64,000 nucleotides of DNA from Ahaetulla prasina. Lineage: Eukaryota; Chordata; Lepidosauria; Squamata; Colubridae. Every line of letters starts with the position of its first letter. Position 1 is the first letter of the stretch. Both the position numbers and the translations under genes were made by a program. Where the stretch lies: NCBI RefSeq assembly GCF_028640845.1, contig NC_080546.1, positions 71,901,051-71,965,050 on the forward strand, written 5' to 3'. The notes below the pieces were generated by a model. That model was given only the letters and a program-made list of their open reading frames with translations, did not search any database and had not been told where the DNA came from. Below are positions 54,150 through 64,000 of the stretch, in pieces.

Positions 54150-54245
54150 TCTATTCTATTCTATTCTATTCTATTCTATTCTATTCTATTCTATTCTATT
54201 CTATTCTATTCTATTCTATTCTATTCTATTCTATTCTATCCTAGT
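54150..54245 (+). repeat. (ATTCT)n microsatellite, about 18 units
   Basis: Ends CTATCCTAGTCTATC, the single AGTCT-like unit corresponding to the expanded block of the other copy. Confidence 0.95.
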
Positions 54246-54605
54246 CTATCAACTAAATACAGAATGTAACTAAGTTGGTGAGCTGTGTGATGAACGGGTA
54301 CAAAAGTATCTAAGCAAAGTGGGCAAAGGCCAGTTCAAAGAATTAAGTCCTGATCAAGTAAATAAATAAAATAAAATAAAATTTACAGAAAATAAGGAAC
54401 TTCAAGCTTCTTTCTAGTTTGAAATCTTTGTGTCAGAAGTTCTGAGAGGACTAGCATTCAAAAGAATTATTGTAAGCAACTTCTTTCTTAAACATCCCAA
54501 GAGCCTTGTTCTTCGGCTTAATAACAGCCATATATAATTGTGTAAATATATCAGAAATGATATCAGAGATGTGCATTGAAATAAGAATAATTTAAGATAT
54601 CAGAA

Positions 54606-55555
54606 TTAATGCATAGATTAGTCTTATTCGAGACAATGATGATACCACATACAGATGGGAGGTTAAACAACTAGCCTCGTGGTGGGACCAGAACAATCTG
54701 GAACTGAACATGCTCAAAATCGTAGAAATAGTGGTAGACTTTAGGAGAAACCCTCTCATACTACCACCTCTTATGATACTAGACAACATAGTATCAACAG
54801 TAGAGACCTTCAAATTTCTAGGTTCTATCATATCTCAAGATCTAAAATGAACAGCTAACATCAAAAACGTCATCAAAAAAGCACAACAAAGAATGTTCTT
54901 TCTGTGCCAACTCAGGAAGCTCAAACTGCCCAAGGAACTGATGATATAGTTCTACAGAGGAATTGTTGAGTCTGTCATCTGCACTTCTATAACTGTCTGG
55001 CTTGGTTTGCAACCCAACAAGACAGACACAGACTTCAGAGGATAATTAGAACTGCAGAAAAAACCTGCCTTCCATTGAGGATCTGTATACTGCACGAATC
55101 AAAAAGAAGGCTGTGAAAATATTTACAGACCCCATCCCATTCTGGACATAAATTGTTTCAACTCCTACCCTCAAAACTACGCTATAGAGCACTGCACACC
55201 AGAACAACTAGACACAAGAACAGTTTTTCCCAAATGCCATCACTCTGCTAAACAAATAATTCCCTCAACACTGTCAAACTATTCACTAAGTCTGCAATAA
55301 TATTACTATTAATCTTCTCATTGTTCCTATCACCCATCTCCTCCCACTTATGACTGTATGACTGTAACTTTGTTGCTTATATCCTTATGATTCCTGATTT
55401 TTTTTCCTAGTATGATTTGATTGCTTATTTGTACCCTATCATTAAGTGTTGTACCTTATGATTCTAGCCGAATGTATCTTGTCTTTTTATCTACATTGAG
55501 AGACACTGAAGACAAATTCCTTGTGTGTCCAATCTTACTTGGCCAATAAAGAATT
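54606..55555 (+). mobile_element. LINE family Y, uninterrupted 3' region
   Basis: RT end, C-terminal blocks (TTCTGTGCCAACTCAGGAAG, CAAGGAACTGATGATATAG) and 3' UTR to TTGGCCAATAAAGAATTC. Same insertion type as 48797-49109 plus 52503-52930 but without G3. Frames broken. Confidence 0.85.
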
Positions 55556-55638
55556 CTATTCTATTCTATTCTATTCTATTCTATTCTATTCTATTCTATT
55601 CTATTCTATTCTATTCTATTCTATTCTATTCTATTCTA
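55556..55638 (+). repeat. (ATTCT)n microsatellite, about 16 units
   Basis: Pure run following the LINE end at 55555. Confidence 0.95.
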
Positions 55639-55639
55639 T

Positions 55640-56780
55640 AGATATAAGCTCAAATAAGATGAAGACCAATGCAGAAGTAGACTAATATGTTATATGATAC
55701 AGAGACTGGGAGTTATGACTAAATATATGAACAACCCTTCTGGATGTGAGACACTTTTGTTGTAGTTACCTTGAATCTTTACCCAGTCTTCAAGATTTAA
55801 TAGTTGTAAATTACTGCAATTGCAAAATGTTACTTTATGGTCATCTGTTATCCTTCAGTTTACTGAGAAGAAATATTTCATTTTTCTATTTTTTCTTCTT
55901 CAAGAATAAAATTGAAACTTTCCTAGTTGATATGTAATTTTAGCATTTTATTTTTTTTAAGAAGTGGCAGAAGGCTGAATGTGAGTATTCTATATCTTCT
56001 TTAAATCTTTCCTTGCCTTTAATTAAATCTCAGACTGAAAGCGCCACAAGAGAATTCCTGCCATAAGGCTTTTCGTTAAGGTTATAATGTATAAGTAACC
56101 AATTTTGCCACAAAATAGTAAAGAAATATACAGCAGAACATACACAGAGAAAAACATTCAAGCACGTACGAGCTTATAAACACACACACAAAGACTCACA
56201 AAGGAAACTTCAAGCAATGCTAGAAGGGCTTCTGAGAAATTTTAAAATATCCTTCAATGAGACAAAAAAAAGAAAAAAAAAGAAAAACTGGAAAGGAAAA
56301 GAAAGAAAAAAGAAGTCTTACCTAAAATAAACAATAGGTTTAGTATTCATACAGAATTCTCAAAAATTATCTTTATCTCTTTCTGGTGTCTCTGTGTGTA
56401 TGTGACTGTGCACCCATGCACGTGTGTGTTAAAATGTATTACATTTTAGAACTAATAAGTGGAAAAGCAAAAAAAAAATTCTTTGTAAAAATAATAGTGA
56501 ATGGCATTTTTAAAATTACATTTTTATCTGACCTCCATCTGCTTTTCAGTAATAGAAAACATAATATTAGAGATAAATCATAACAGGTGATAACATAAAA
56601 AGAAGTAATACAATTGGGTAGGGATAAGATTTTCTTCAAAAATAAACACTAAACTCACTGGAAGTCTGAACTTTAAGATGAAGGATTGCATTTCAAAATC
56701 CTGATAATGATTCAATTCAATTTTCACCCGTTAGCTCTAATCAAATATATATTTGCATAGTTATAGATAAAGAGTATAGG
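55640..56780. other. Unique intronic DNA, nothing recognised
   Basis: AT-rich with A-rich runs at 56265-56310. No supported feature. Confidence 0.55.
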
Positions 56781-56787
56781 TCGGGGG

Positions 56788-56959
56788 CACGGGTGAAATT
56801 CATCCGGTTCTGTCCGACTCGGGCGAACTGGTAGCGGTGGCTGCAGGAGGCTCCGCCCACTCATGTGGATGACATGACACCGCTTTTTTGCAATGATTTC
56901 AAGCCTTTGCGCATACACATTTGTGAACTGGTAGAGAAGGTAAGTGAATTTCACCCCTG
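56788..56959. mobile_element. hAT-type MITE
   Basis: Ends CACGGGTGAAATTCA and TGAATTTCACCCCTG (one terminal mismatch), flanked by GTCGGGGG (56780-56787) and GTCAGGGG (56960-56967), 7 of 8 matching. Contains GGAGGCTCCGCCCACTC. Confidence 0.82.
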
Positions 56960-56969
56960 GTCAGGGGAA

Positions 56970-58190
56970 GGTCATAGGGTTCTCAAGAGCACCAATGCAC
57001 GATAGTTATCTCTCGTTTCCTCTGGAGTCCTTAGTTTACTTTTTTTTAAAAAAGGAATACGGCATGTTGCAAAGCAAAGTACTGTTCTCTAGCATCCCAG
57101 TTATGTGCAGGAATGCCCTTGGGCTCACAATCATGGTATCCTGTTATTTCAGTGGGATAACACTGAGAGAGAGAATCTTGTATGCGTAAATTGTGCCGAC
57201 ACAATCTGCTTAATGGATGTTTTGTGAAATGCCATGTCCTTCAGGTCAATTTTGTGAATAGGCAATTCTTCCATGACAACCATTTTATGCATGCCCACTA
57301 CATGTTCTCAAACTTCTAAATGTCACCCAGGCTGAAAAGGTCACCTAAAGATTTAATGTCCTTTTTCTGAAGTCTTATCCACTCATAAAAGGCTGGCAAC
57401 TAGCCTTCATTTTTACTTAAATACATTTTTCTGCCCAAAGCAAAAGAGCAAAATATGATCCCACGACATCAATTTCCAACTGCCTCTGAACATGAGCATT
57501 TGCAGTTCACTTTGACATAGTTAAATTTCTTACAAGTGGTGAATTAGCATCCACCACAATCATATGAACTATTGTCTATTATCCAAAATGGATAGCTCAT
57601 CAAAATAATCTTATCATGTAATTAGAACTCTGCAATATTTCAGCCCTTAGTAAGAGAAGCATTTCAGTGGTAGAAAGATATTGACAAAACTAAAGAGAAA
57701 CCTAAATGCCTAGAGTGGAAAAGGAATGATGCCCTTTTGGGGATTAACAGCCACATGATAACCATTAAACACATGAGCTTTACTAAAAGAAAGATATTTT
57801 TGAAGACTTATTTCCACCCCTATTAGAATAAATCTGTAGGTATTACATGTGGGCTAAGGAGTGATTTTATTTTATTTTAACAAAGGTCACGTAAGGCAGC
57901 AAACCTCACGATTTATTCTCACATTCACGTCATACCACAAAGATATAAGTAGTTAATCAGCAGTTACTGGAGGGAACATGTGAGTCACCAAAATTAAATA
58001 CAGAAAATGTTATTTTTTTTTCTAAAGCTGAATATTCTGCTTGCAAATAAATGAGCAAACTAACTTATGGGTACCTATTTCCTACGCCTCATATTTTCAA
58101 TGCAATACACAATTTTTAAAAGTACTCTTAGACTCTGTAGTTGTGTGTGTGTGTGTGTAAGTGCACGTGTATGTGCATGTATGCAAGAGA
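56970..58190. other. Unique intronic DNA, nothing recognised
   Basis: No supported feature apart from a short (GT)n at 58143-58158. Confidence 0.55.
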
Positions 58191-58191
58191 G

Positions 58192-58196
58192 AGGGG
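58192..58196. repeat. Target-site duplication of solo LTR 2, left
   Basis: AGGGG, repeated at 58717-58721. Confidence 0.85.
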
Positions 58197-58716
58197 TGTT
58201 GTGCCTCGTCCGCTTTCCCCGCAGCCGAGCCCGTCTTATCTGCTTCCGAACGCTGAGGAATGTCCTAGCATGCCTGCTGGCCCCAGCCCTGGCTCCATGC
58301 CCAGACAGGCCGAGGAAGAAGTGCCTCCAGCCCCCAGCCCTGGCTCCATGCCCAGGCAAATGGAGCAACTAGACCCCTCCCCCCCCATAGCATGTGAGCC
58401 TGAGGAAGGTCAATTACAAACAGCTGCAGACTGGAGTGACCCTCGCTTCAGGAGAATTGATAGGCGGCGTCAACAGAAGGAAGGGAGGGGCAGGCCTGGA
58501 TAAGTGCTGAGTCATGGAGCCACACCCCATGGCCTATATAAAGGATCTGCTTTCTGGCATTCTCTGAGTCAGGCAAAGTCTACCTGATCTTGCTGAAGTC
58601 ACTTCCTGGTCTCCTGCCTGCCTTGAGAACTTTGCTAGGACTTTGGCAGAGCTGCAGAGGCACGCCTGATTCGGATTTCCCTGACCCGGCCGTCAGCGGA
58701 GGAGTGGGACACGACA
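58197..58716 (+). mobile_element. Solo LTR (family S, copy 2)
   Basis: 520 bp, TGTTGTGCCTCG...GACACGACA, flanked by a perfect 5-bp duplication AGGGG. TATA box CCTATATAAAGG at about 58534-58545. U3 holds an open stretch (frame 58141-58503) ending DPRFRRIDRRRQQKEG and a 51-bp internal tandem duplication (CCAGCCCTGGCTCCATGCCC twice). Same family as 589-1140. Confidence 0.85.
58230..58503 (+). other. Open frame inside LTR U3
   Basis: No ATG is needed to read it: the frame is open from before the LTR start to 58503. The peptide is Pro/Ser/Glu-rich with PSPGSMPRQ twice, then WSDPRFRRIDRRRQQ. The last part aligns with WLDARLRRRDRRVQQ of the copy at 873-1136. Function unknown. Confidence 0.4.
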
Positions 58717-58721
58717 AGGGG
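58717..58721. repeat. Target-site duplication of solo LTR 2, right
   Basis: AGGGG, identical to 58192-58196. Confidence 0.85.
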
Positions 58722-59046
58722 AGGTTGTTTCATACAATGGTACAAAAGAAAGTATTTTCTATTTATCTCCCATGAATGGCGTAGACTGGAAATCCTGTTA
58801 ATGTTTTTCTTCACTTTCGATGAAATCATTTAAGGAATGTTACCTGCATTGTCTATGATAACATCTTGCTTACATTCATTTTATTCAATCAGTTCTATTC
58901 TTGCAGACCTTTTGTTTCCCAGTATTTCTATGGGGCTATGGAGCTACGCATACATTTCTAAAATGTTTAAATTATCACAGATTATACACATTGCTTTCAA
59001 GCATGATACAATTCCTCACTATGATCCACTGAGGGTTACTTTAGGT

Positions 59047-59181
59047 CAGGCCTGTCAAACTGGCAGCTGACGGGCTGCATTTGTCCTGCTCAGGCCACAC
59101 CCACTCCAGCTCCACAAAGGCAAAAAAATGTCACGATACATCACAATCTGGCACATGACGCGATGGAGTTTGACACCCATG
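59047..59181. mobile_element. hAT-type MITE, CAGGxxTGTCAAACT family
   Basis: Ends CAGGCCTGTCAAACT and AGTTTGACACCCATG, flanked by CTTTAGGT (59039-59046) and CTTTAGAT (59182-59189), 7 of 8 matching. Confidence 0.85.
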
Positions 59182-59189
59182 CTTTAGAT

Positions 59190-59256
59190 CAGGGGTCTCC
59201 AACCTTGGCAACTTTAAGACTTGTGGAGTTAAAGTTGCCAAGGTTGGAGACCCCTA
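59190..59256. mobile_element. hAT-type foldback MITE, shortened
   Basis: CAGGGGTCTCCAACCTTGG and its complement CCAAGGTTGGAGACCCCTA form an almost complete hairpin. Perfect flanking CTTTAGAT (59182-59189, 59257-59264). Inner loop mostly deleted compared with 32569-32686. Confidence 0.9.
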
Positions 59257-59269
59257 CTTTAGATCATCA

Positions 59270-60265
59270 CTGTGATTTTTTATTTTGCAAAGATTTGCCT
59301 TCTGCTGCAAATTACTTTTCTTCACTATCAAAATGACTGTACTAAGATGCCATAGAAAACACTAAAAGCCTGAGCAGCCTTACAAAATGAAGTATTAGTA
59401 TACATCTATTCGGACATGAAATACAGTAAGAAAAAAAAATTAAAGATCTATTGTTACTTTTAATTTCATATGATAACTATAAGCATATTGGTTAGACATT
59501 AGCATGGCCTTTCTCTCTGACATGTGTTAATTCATCCCAAGGACACTCTAAAACCTGGATCATATGGAACCCCAGTCTATGGTTATCTTAGCTTAGCTCA
59601 ATTTACATCCAGCAATGCATTGATATTTATACTTCCTTTCAGAGAACAGAGTTTGAGAATGGATCTAGAGGAAGAACAAAAATGAGAGAAGATATTGTCT
59701 ACCTAGTCAATACACAGGAAAAGTAATTTACACCTTACATTGATTTAATCTCAGCCTCCTTATTTAATCTAAAATAAAGCACTTAAAGGAGACTGAAATA
59801 CTTATTTTCTGTGAAATCTCCAGAAAAACGTTCAGGAGAAACATCTGCTTAAAATGTTCTCTTTCAGCAGTTTGTGTTCAGAACACTTTTATCTGAAGTC
59901 TTAAATTCACTTAGTATGGTTCTTTATATTTTTTCCAGACTATTTCAGTTGAAAATGATTGAATGGTGACAGCTACCCCAACGTCTTTCAGTGTTTGCTT
60001 TTCATTTTTAAAAGGACCTTTCCAGTAATATGTACATTACACTAAGCACTCACCATTCATTCATGGTGTGTAGGGAAGTTGCCTATTACACATCTTCACT
60101 ATCTAACATAGTGAACTATGACTAACAACTGCACCACAGATTGCAAAATTCAAATAAATTGACTGAAGTGCAATGTTTTAATTCCTTGCGAATTAGAATA
60201 GGAAAATTTTAAATGGGGTTTTGTACTTTTAACTATAGTTTTAAATTTGGCCTAATAGAATAAGT
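59270..60265. other. Unique intronic DNA, nothing recognised
   Basis: AT-rich, no supported feature. Confidence 0.55.
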
Positions 60266-60269
60266 TTTT

Positions 60270-60390
60270 TAAATGTTGTTTTAACATGTATTTATTTTAT
60301 ACTTTATGTTTTATAAGGCTGTAAACCGCCCTGAGTCCTTCGGGAGATAGGGCGGTATAGAAATTTGAATAATAAATAAATAAATAAAAT
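60270..60390 (+). mobile_element. Family Z LINE (or SINE) 3' end
   Basis: AAACCGCCCTGAGTCCTTCG, GGGCGGTATAGAAATTTG and (AAAT)n: only the last 100 bp or so. Confidence 0.75.
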
Positions 60391-60892
60391 ATGTGAATAG
60401 AATACACACAGTAGCGATTAGCTACTTCGTATTATTCTTGCTGAGGTCTTTTTAAAAAATGCATAACTTCTCCTAAGAAACAATGGTTGATTGAGCTTGT
60501 CAGGCAACTGCCTAAGGGTATGCGTTGTACATTATCATAGTATATGCTAATATATCATAATACATAAAATAAAGTTTCACTTGAATGCATCTTTCATATA
60601 GATTTGCCGTTTCCTTTTTCCAGGATTTTTTTTTTAATTTCCAGGTCAATTCCTACAGGTCCTGGAATTTCTTAATAGTTTATCATCCTTTCTCCAGGAT
60701 GTCTTTCCCCACAGAACTAGGTAGTATGATATAATAAAGCTAAAATAGTTAGATTCTCTTTAGCTACTCTTACCAGATAGCCATATACTGTTAGTGCAGT
60801 ATTACTTTCTGTTTCTATGTATTATAAAGGCTCTTTGTCTCTGTGTCTGTCTCTGTCTCTCTCTGTGAGTGTCTGTGTGTGATCTGAAATGA

Positions 60893-62036
60893 TTTGAATA
60901 GAATAGAATAACAGAGTTGGAAGGGACCTTGGAGGTCTTCTAGTCCAACCCCCTGCACAAGCAGGAGACCCTATACCAATTCAGACAAATGGTTATCCAA
61001 CATCTTCTTAAAAATTCCCAGTGTTGGAGCATTCACAACTTCTGCAGGCAAGTTGTTCCACTGATTAATTGTTCTAACTGTCAGGAAATTCCTCCTTAGT
61101 TCTAAGTTGCTTCTCTCCTTGATTAGTTTCCACCCATTGTTTCTTCTTCTACCCTCAAGGTGCTTTGGAGAATAGTTTGAATAGTCCCTCTTCCTTGTTG
61201 CAATTCCTGAGATATTGGAACACTCCCTAGTCCTTCTTGTCTCCCCTAGTCCTTCTTTTCATTAAACTAGACATACCCAGTTCCTGCAACTGTTCTTCAT
61301 ATGTTTTAGCCTCCAGTCCCCTAATCATCTTTGTTGCTCTTTTCTGCACTCTTTCTAGAGTCTCAACATCTTTTTTACATTGTAGCTACCAAAATTGGAT
61401 GCAGTATTCCAAGTGTGGCCTTACCAAAGCATTATAAAATGGTATTAACACTTCACGTGATCTTGATTCTATCTGCCTGTTTATGCAGCCCAGAACTGTG
61501 TTGGCTTTTTTGACAGCTGCTGCACACCACTGGTTCATATCTAATGGTTGTCCACTAGGACTCCAAGATCCCTCTCACAGTTACTACTATTGAGCAAGGT
61601 ACCACACATACAATACCTGTGCCGTTTGTTTTTCTTGCCTAAATGTAGAACCTTCCTTTTTTTCACTGTTGAATTTCATTTTGTTAGATAGCCCCCAATG
61701 TTCAAGTCTGTCAAGATCCTTCTGTATCTTGAGCTTATCTTCTGGAGTGTTGGCTATTCCTGCCAGCTTGATGTAATCTGAAAATTTGATGAATTCCCCA
61801 TCTATCCCGTCATTCAAGTCATTGATCCAGATGTTGAAGCGTACTGGGCCTAAAACAGAGCCCTGGGGTATTCCACTGCATACTTTCCTCCATGTAGATG
61901 CCGTTCCATTGAGGACTACACATTGACTGCAATTGGTCAGCCAGTTACGAATCCATCTGGTGGTGATGCTGTCTAACTCACATTTTTCTACTTTATCTAG
62001 TAGTCTATGGTCTACTTTATCTTTTTCTATGGTCTA
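60893..62036 (-). mobile_element. CR1-type LINE 3' region (family X)
   Basis: Minus strand. 3' end at 60893-60910 in a few AATAG units, then CCAAGGTCCCTTCCAACTCT and GGGGGTTGGACTAGAAGACC. Coding remnants at 61587-61817 (LDRLEHWGLSNKMKFNSEKK) and the region opposite 61237-61437. 5'-truncated, frames broken. Its 5' end touches the 3' end of the next LINE. Confidence 0.85.
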
Positions 62037-62082
62037 GAATAGAATAGAATTTTTTATTAGAATAGAATAGAATAGAATTTTT
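62037..62082 (-). repeat. (AGAAT)n microsatellite, reverse of (ATTCT)n
   Basis: Short, interrupted run at the 3' end of the LINE Y copy on the minus strand. Confidence 0.85.
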
Positions 62083-62339
62083 ATTGGCCAAGTGTGATTG
62101 GACACACAAGGAATTTGTCTTGGTGCATATGCTCTCAGTGTACATAAAAGAAAAGATATGTTCATCAAGGTACAACATTTACAACACAATTGATGGTCAA
62201 TATATCAATATAAATCATAAGGATTGCCAGCAACAAGTTATAGTCATACAGTCATAAGTGGAAAGAGATTGGTGATGGGAACTATGAAACGATTAATAGT
62301 AGTGCAGATTCAGTAAATAGTCTGACAGTGTTGAGGGAA

Positions 62340-62720
62340 TTATTTGTTTAGCAGAGTGATGGCCTTCGGGAAAAAACTGTTCTTGTGTCTAGTTGTTCTG
62401 GTGTGCAGTGCTCTATAGCGTCGTTTTGAAGGTAGGAGTTGAAACAGTTTATGTCCAGGATGCGAGTGATCTGCAAATATTTTCACGGCCCTCTTCTTGA
62501 TTCGTGCAGTATACAGGTCCTCAATGGAAGGCAGGTTGGTAGCAATTATTTTTTCTGCAGTTCTAATTATCCTCTGAAGTCTGTGTTTTTCTTGTTGGGT
62601 TGCAGAACCGAACCAGACAGTTATAGAGGTGCAAATGACAGACTCAATAATTCCTCTGTAGAATTGGATCAGCAGCTCCTTGGGCAGTTTGAGCTTACTG
62701 AGTTGGCGCAGAAAGAACAT
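62340..62720 (-). pseudogene. LINE Y ORF2 C-terminus
   Basis: 126 codons to the natural stop: FFLRQLSKLKLPKELLIQFY, VICTSITVWFGSAT, RLQRIIRTAEKIIATNLPSI and GHKLFQLLPSKRRYRALH. Shifted relative to the RT frame, probably by one base near 62710. Confidence 0.85.
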
Positions 62721-63390
62721 TCTTTGTTGTCCTTTTTAATGATGTTTTGATGTTAGCTGTCCATTTGAGATCTTGCGATATGATAGAACCCAGAAATTTG
62801 AAGGTTTCTACTGTTGATACTGTGTTGTCAAGTATTGTGAGAGGTGGAAGTATGGAAGGGTTTCTCCTAAAGTCTACCACCATTTCTACGGTTTTGAGTG
62901 TGTTCAGTTCCAGATTGTTTTGGTTGCACCACAAGGCTAGTCGTTCGACCTCTCGTCTATATGCGGATTCGTCATTGTCTCGAATGAGACCAATCACTGT
63001 TGTGTCATCTGCGAACTTCAGTAGCTTAACAGATGGATCATTGGAGATGCAGTCATTGGTATACAGAGAGAAGAGAAGTGGGGAGAGCACACAGCCTTGG
63101 GGGGGCCCTGTGCTAATTGTACAGGTATTTGATGTGATCTTGCTTAGCTTCACCTGCTGCTTCCTGTTTGTTAGGAAGCTTGTGATCCACTTACAAGTCT
63201 GTTCCGGTACCTGTAGCTGGTTTAGCTTAGTTAGAAGAATGTCTGGAATGATGGTATTGAATGCTGAACTAAAGTCTACAAAAAGGACCCTTGCATAGGT
63301 CTTTGGAGACTCAAGATGTTGTAGGATGTAGTGCAGAGCCATATTAACAGCATCATCTGTTGGTCTATTTGCTCGGTATGCAAATTGCAA
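62695..63390 (-). pseudogene. LINE Y reverse transcriptase core
   Basis: 231 codons: [38 protein letters not shown] (first Asp), STGPPQGCVLSPLLFSLYTN, LLKFADDTTVIGLI (catalytic Asp pair), LELNTLKTVEMVVDFRRNP and FLGSIISQDLKW. All key RT residues are visible; the frame is open through the domain. Confidence 0.9.
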
Positions 63391-63557
63391 GGGTCTAACA
63401 GCGGATCCGTGATGGTTTTCAGGTAGGAAAGCACTAGCCTTTCAAAGGTTTTCATGACTACAGATGTTAAAGCAACTGGTCTGTAGTCATTCAGTTCGTT
63501 GATGGTGGGCTTCTTGGCACTGGGATGATGGTAGGCGTTTGAAGCAAGAAGGAACAT
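63276..63557 (-). pseudogene. LINE Y RT entry region
   Basis: [20 protein letters not shown] and [22 protein letters not shown] blocks 0 to 2, in a frame different from both neighbours, so frameshifts lie near 63385 and 63520. Confidence 0.85.
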
Positions 63558-63924
63558 AACACATCTCTAGTGATTTATTGAAAATATGGGTGAAGATGGG
63601 GGCCAATTGGTCAGCACAGACTTTTAAGCAAGAAGGAGTTATCTTGTCTGGGCCTGGAGCTTTTCCTGGCTTTTGTCTGTGAAATAGGTCCTGCACTTCC
63701 TTTTCTGTGATCACTAGGGTTTGTGAACCCAATGAAATGGGGTCAGTTGTAGGAGGCTTGGCTGTTGTTGCTGTGTCTGAGATGGGGGTTGTGGAGATAG
63801 GTGGCTGTAGTTTCCTTTCAAACCTGCAGTAAAACTCATTCAGGTCATCTGCCAGTTGTTGATTACCTTCAGCCTGGGAAGGAGGTTTGCCATAGCCGGT
63901 GATATTTTTAAGAGTTTTCCACAT
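63487..63924 (-). pseudogene. LINE Y linker between endonuclease and RT
   Basis: WKTLKNITGYGKPPSQAEGN, LNEFYCRFERK, VQDLFHRQKPGKAPGPDKIT (the PGPD motif preceding RT) and [14 protein letters not shown]. The frame is lost after SCFK. Confidence 0.88.
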
Positions 63925-64000
63925 GTTTGCTGGTTCATTTGCTGAAAACTGATTCTTTAGCTTTTCAGAGTAGCTTCTTTTTGCTGCTCTTATCTCCCTT

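Larger units (their letters stand above)
53621..54903 (+). repeat. Segmental duplication, copy 2
   Basis: Second copy of 47793-49112. Here the foldback repeat continues leftwards and the LINE continues rightwards, so this copy keeps the original context on both sides. Confidence 0.92.
62037..64000 (-). mobile_element. CR1/L2-like LINE (family Y), most complete copy, runs off window
   Basis: Minus strand, at least 1.96 kb: 3' UTR with CCAATCACACTTGGCCAATA, ORF2 C-terminus, RT and the linker that follows the endonuclease. The 5' end is beyond the window. It is the reference for the fragments at 10505, 15836, 47918, 48797, 52503, 53748 and 54606. Confidence 0.92.

Overview
The window is vertebrate nuclear DNA from a squamate reptile, very probably a snake. 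Three things support this: Sauria-type tRNA SINEs and a BovB (RTE) tail, several CR1-like LINEs whose 3' ends run into long (ATTCT)n microsatellites (a pattern known from snake genomes), and a single conserved host exon. That exon (8382-8548, minus strand) encodes the first Ig-like domain of follistatin-like 5 (FSTL5) and has good splice sites. The window is therefore read as two large introns of an FSTL5 orthologue transcribed on the minus strand. No other host exon, tRNA, rRNA, CRISPR or operon-like structure was recognised.

Layout, left to right. 1-8 kb: a solo LTR (589-1140) with a perfect 5-bp target duplication, truncated LINEs, an (ATTCT)n array and a Sauria SINE carrying a long internal (TA)n. 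8.4-16.9 kb: the FSTL5 exon, an old LINE at 10.5-11.2 kb and a GC-rich LINE with broken reverse transcriptase (11.6-13.3 kb). 16.9-19.5 kb: hAT-type MITEs, then five fragments of a probable Penelope-like element in alternating orientation. These form a large palindrome with microsatellites between their tails, and one fragment keeps a hammerhead-ribozyme-like core. 19.6-21.2 kb: a BovB tail and a hAT MITE. 22.1-26.8 kb: a complete Ty3/gypsy element (G1) with near-identical LTRs and a 5-bp target duplication but broken reading frames. 26.8-33.5 kb: intron with two SINEs, a 551-bp tandem duplication, a LINE and a tandem duplication whose target-site sequences show recombination between two MITEs. 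33.5-41.8 kb: a second gypsy family (G2) as a tandem pair sharing one LTR, cut off where it meets a LINE fragment at an 11-bp microhomology. 45-47.8 kb: a long LINE copy reaching the endonuclease domain. 47.8-55.6 kb: a 1.3-kb segmental duplication; one copy is interrupted by a third gypsy element (G3, 49110-52504) with an unbroken 781-codon gag-pol frame but no 3' half. 56.8-59.3 kb: hAT MITEs and a second solo LTR of the 589-1140 family. 60.3-64 kb: three LINE 3' regions, the last running off the window.

How the parts relate: the LINEs supply 3' tails that seeded most of the microsatellites; BovB is the known partner of Sauria SINEs; all three gypsy elements share a primer-binding site that fits tRNA-Ser(GCU); MITEs and LTRs acted as substrates for local recombination. 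Every transposon coding frame here is broken or truncated. Family names and matches to known proteins rest on recall, because no search was possible. Several clusters of single-base indels in GC-rich repeats could be assembly error.
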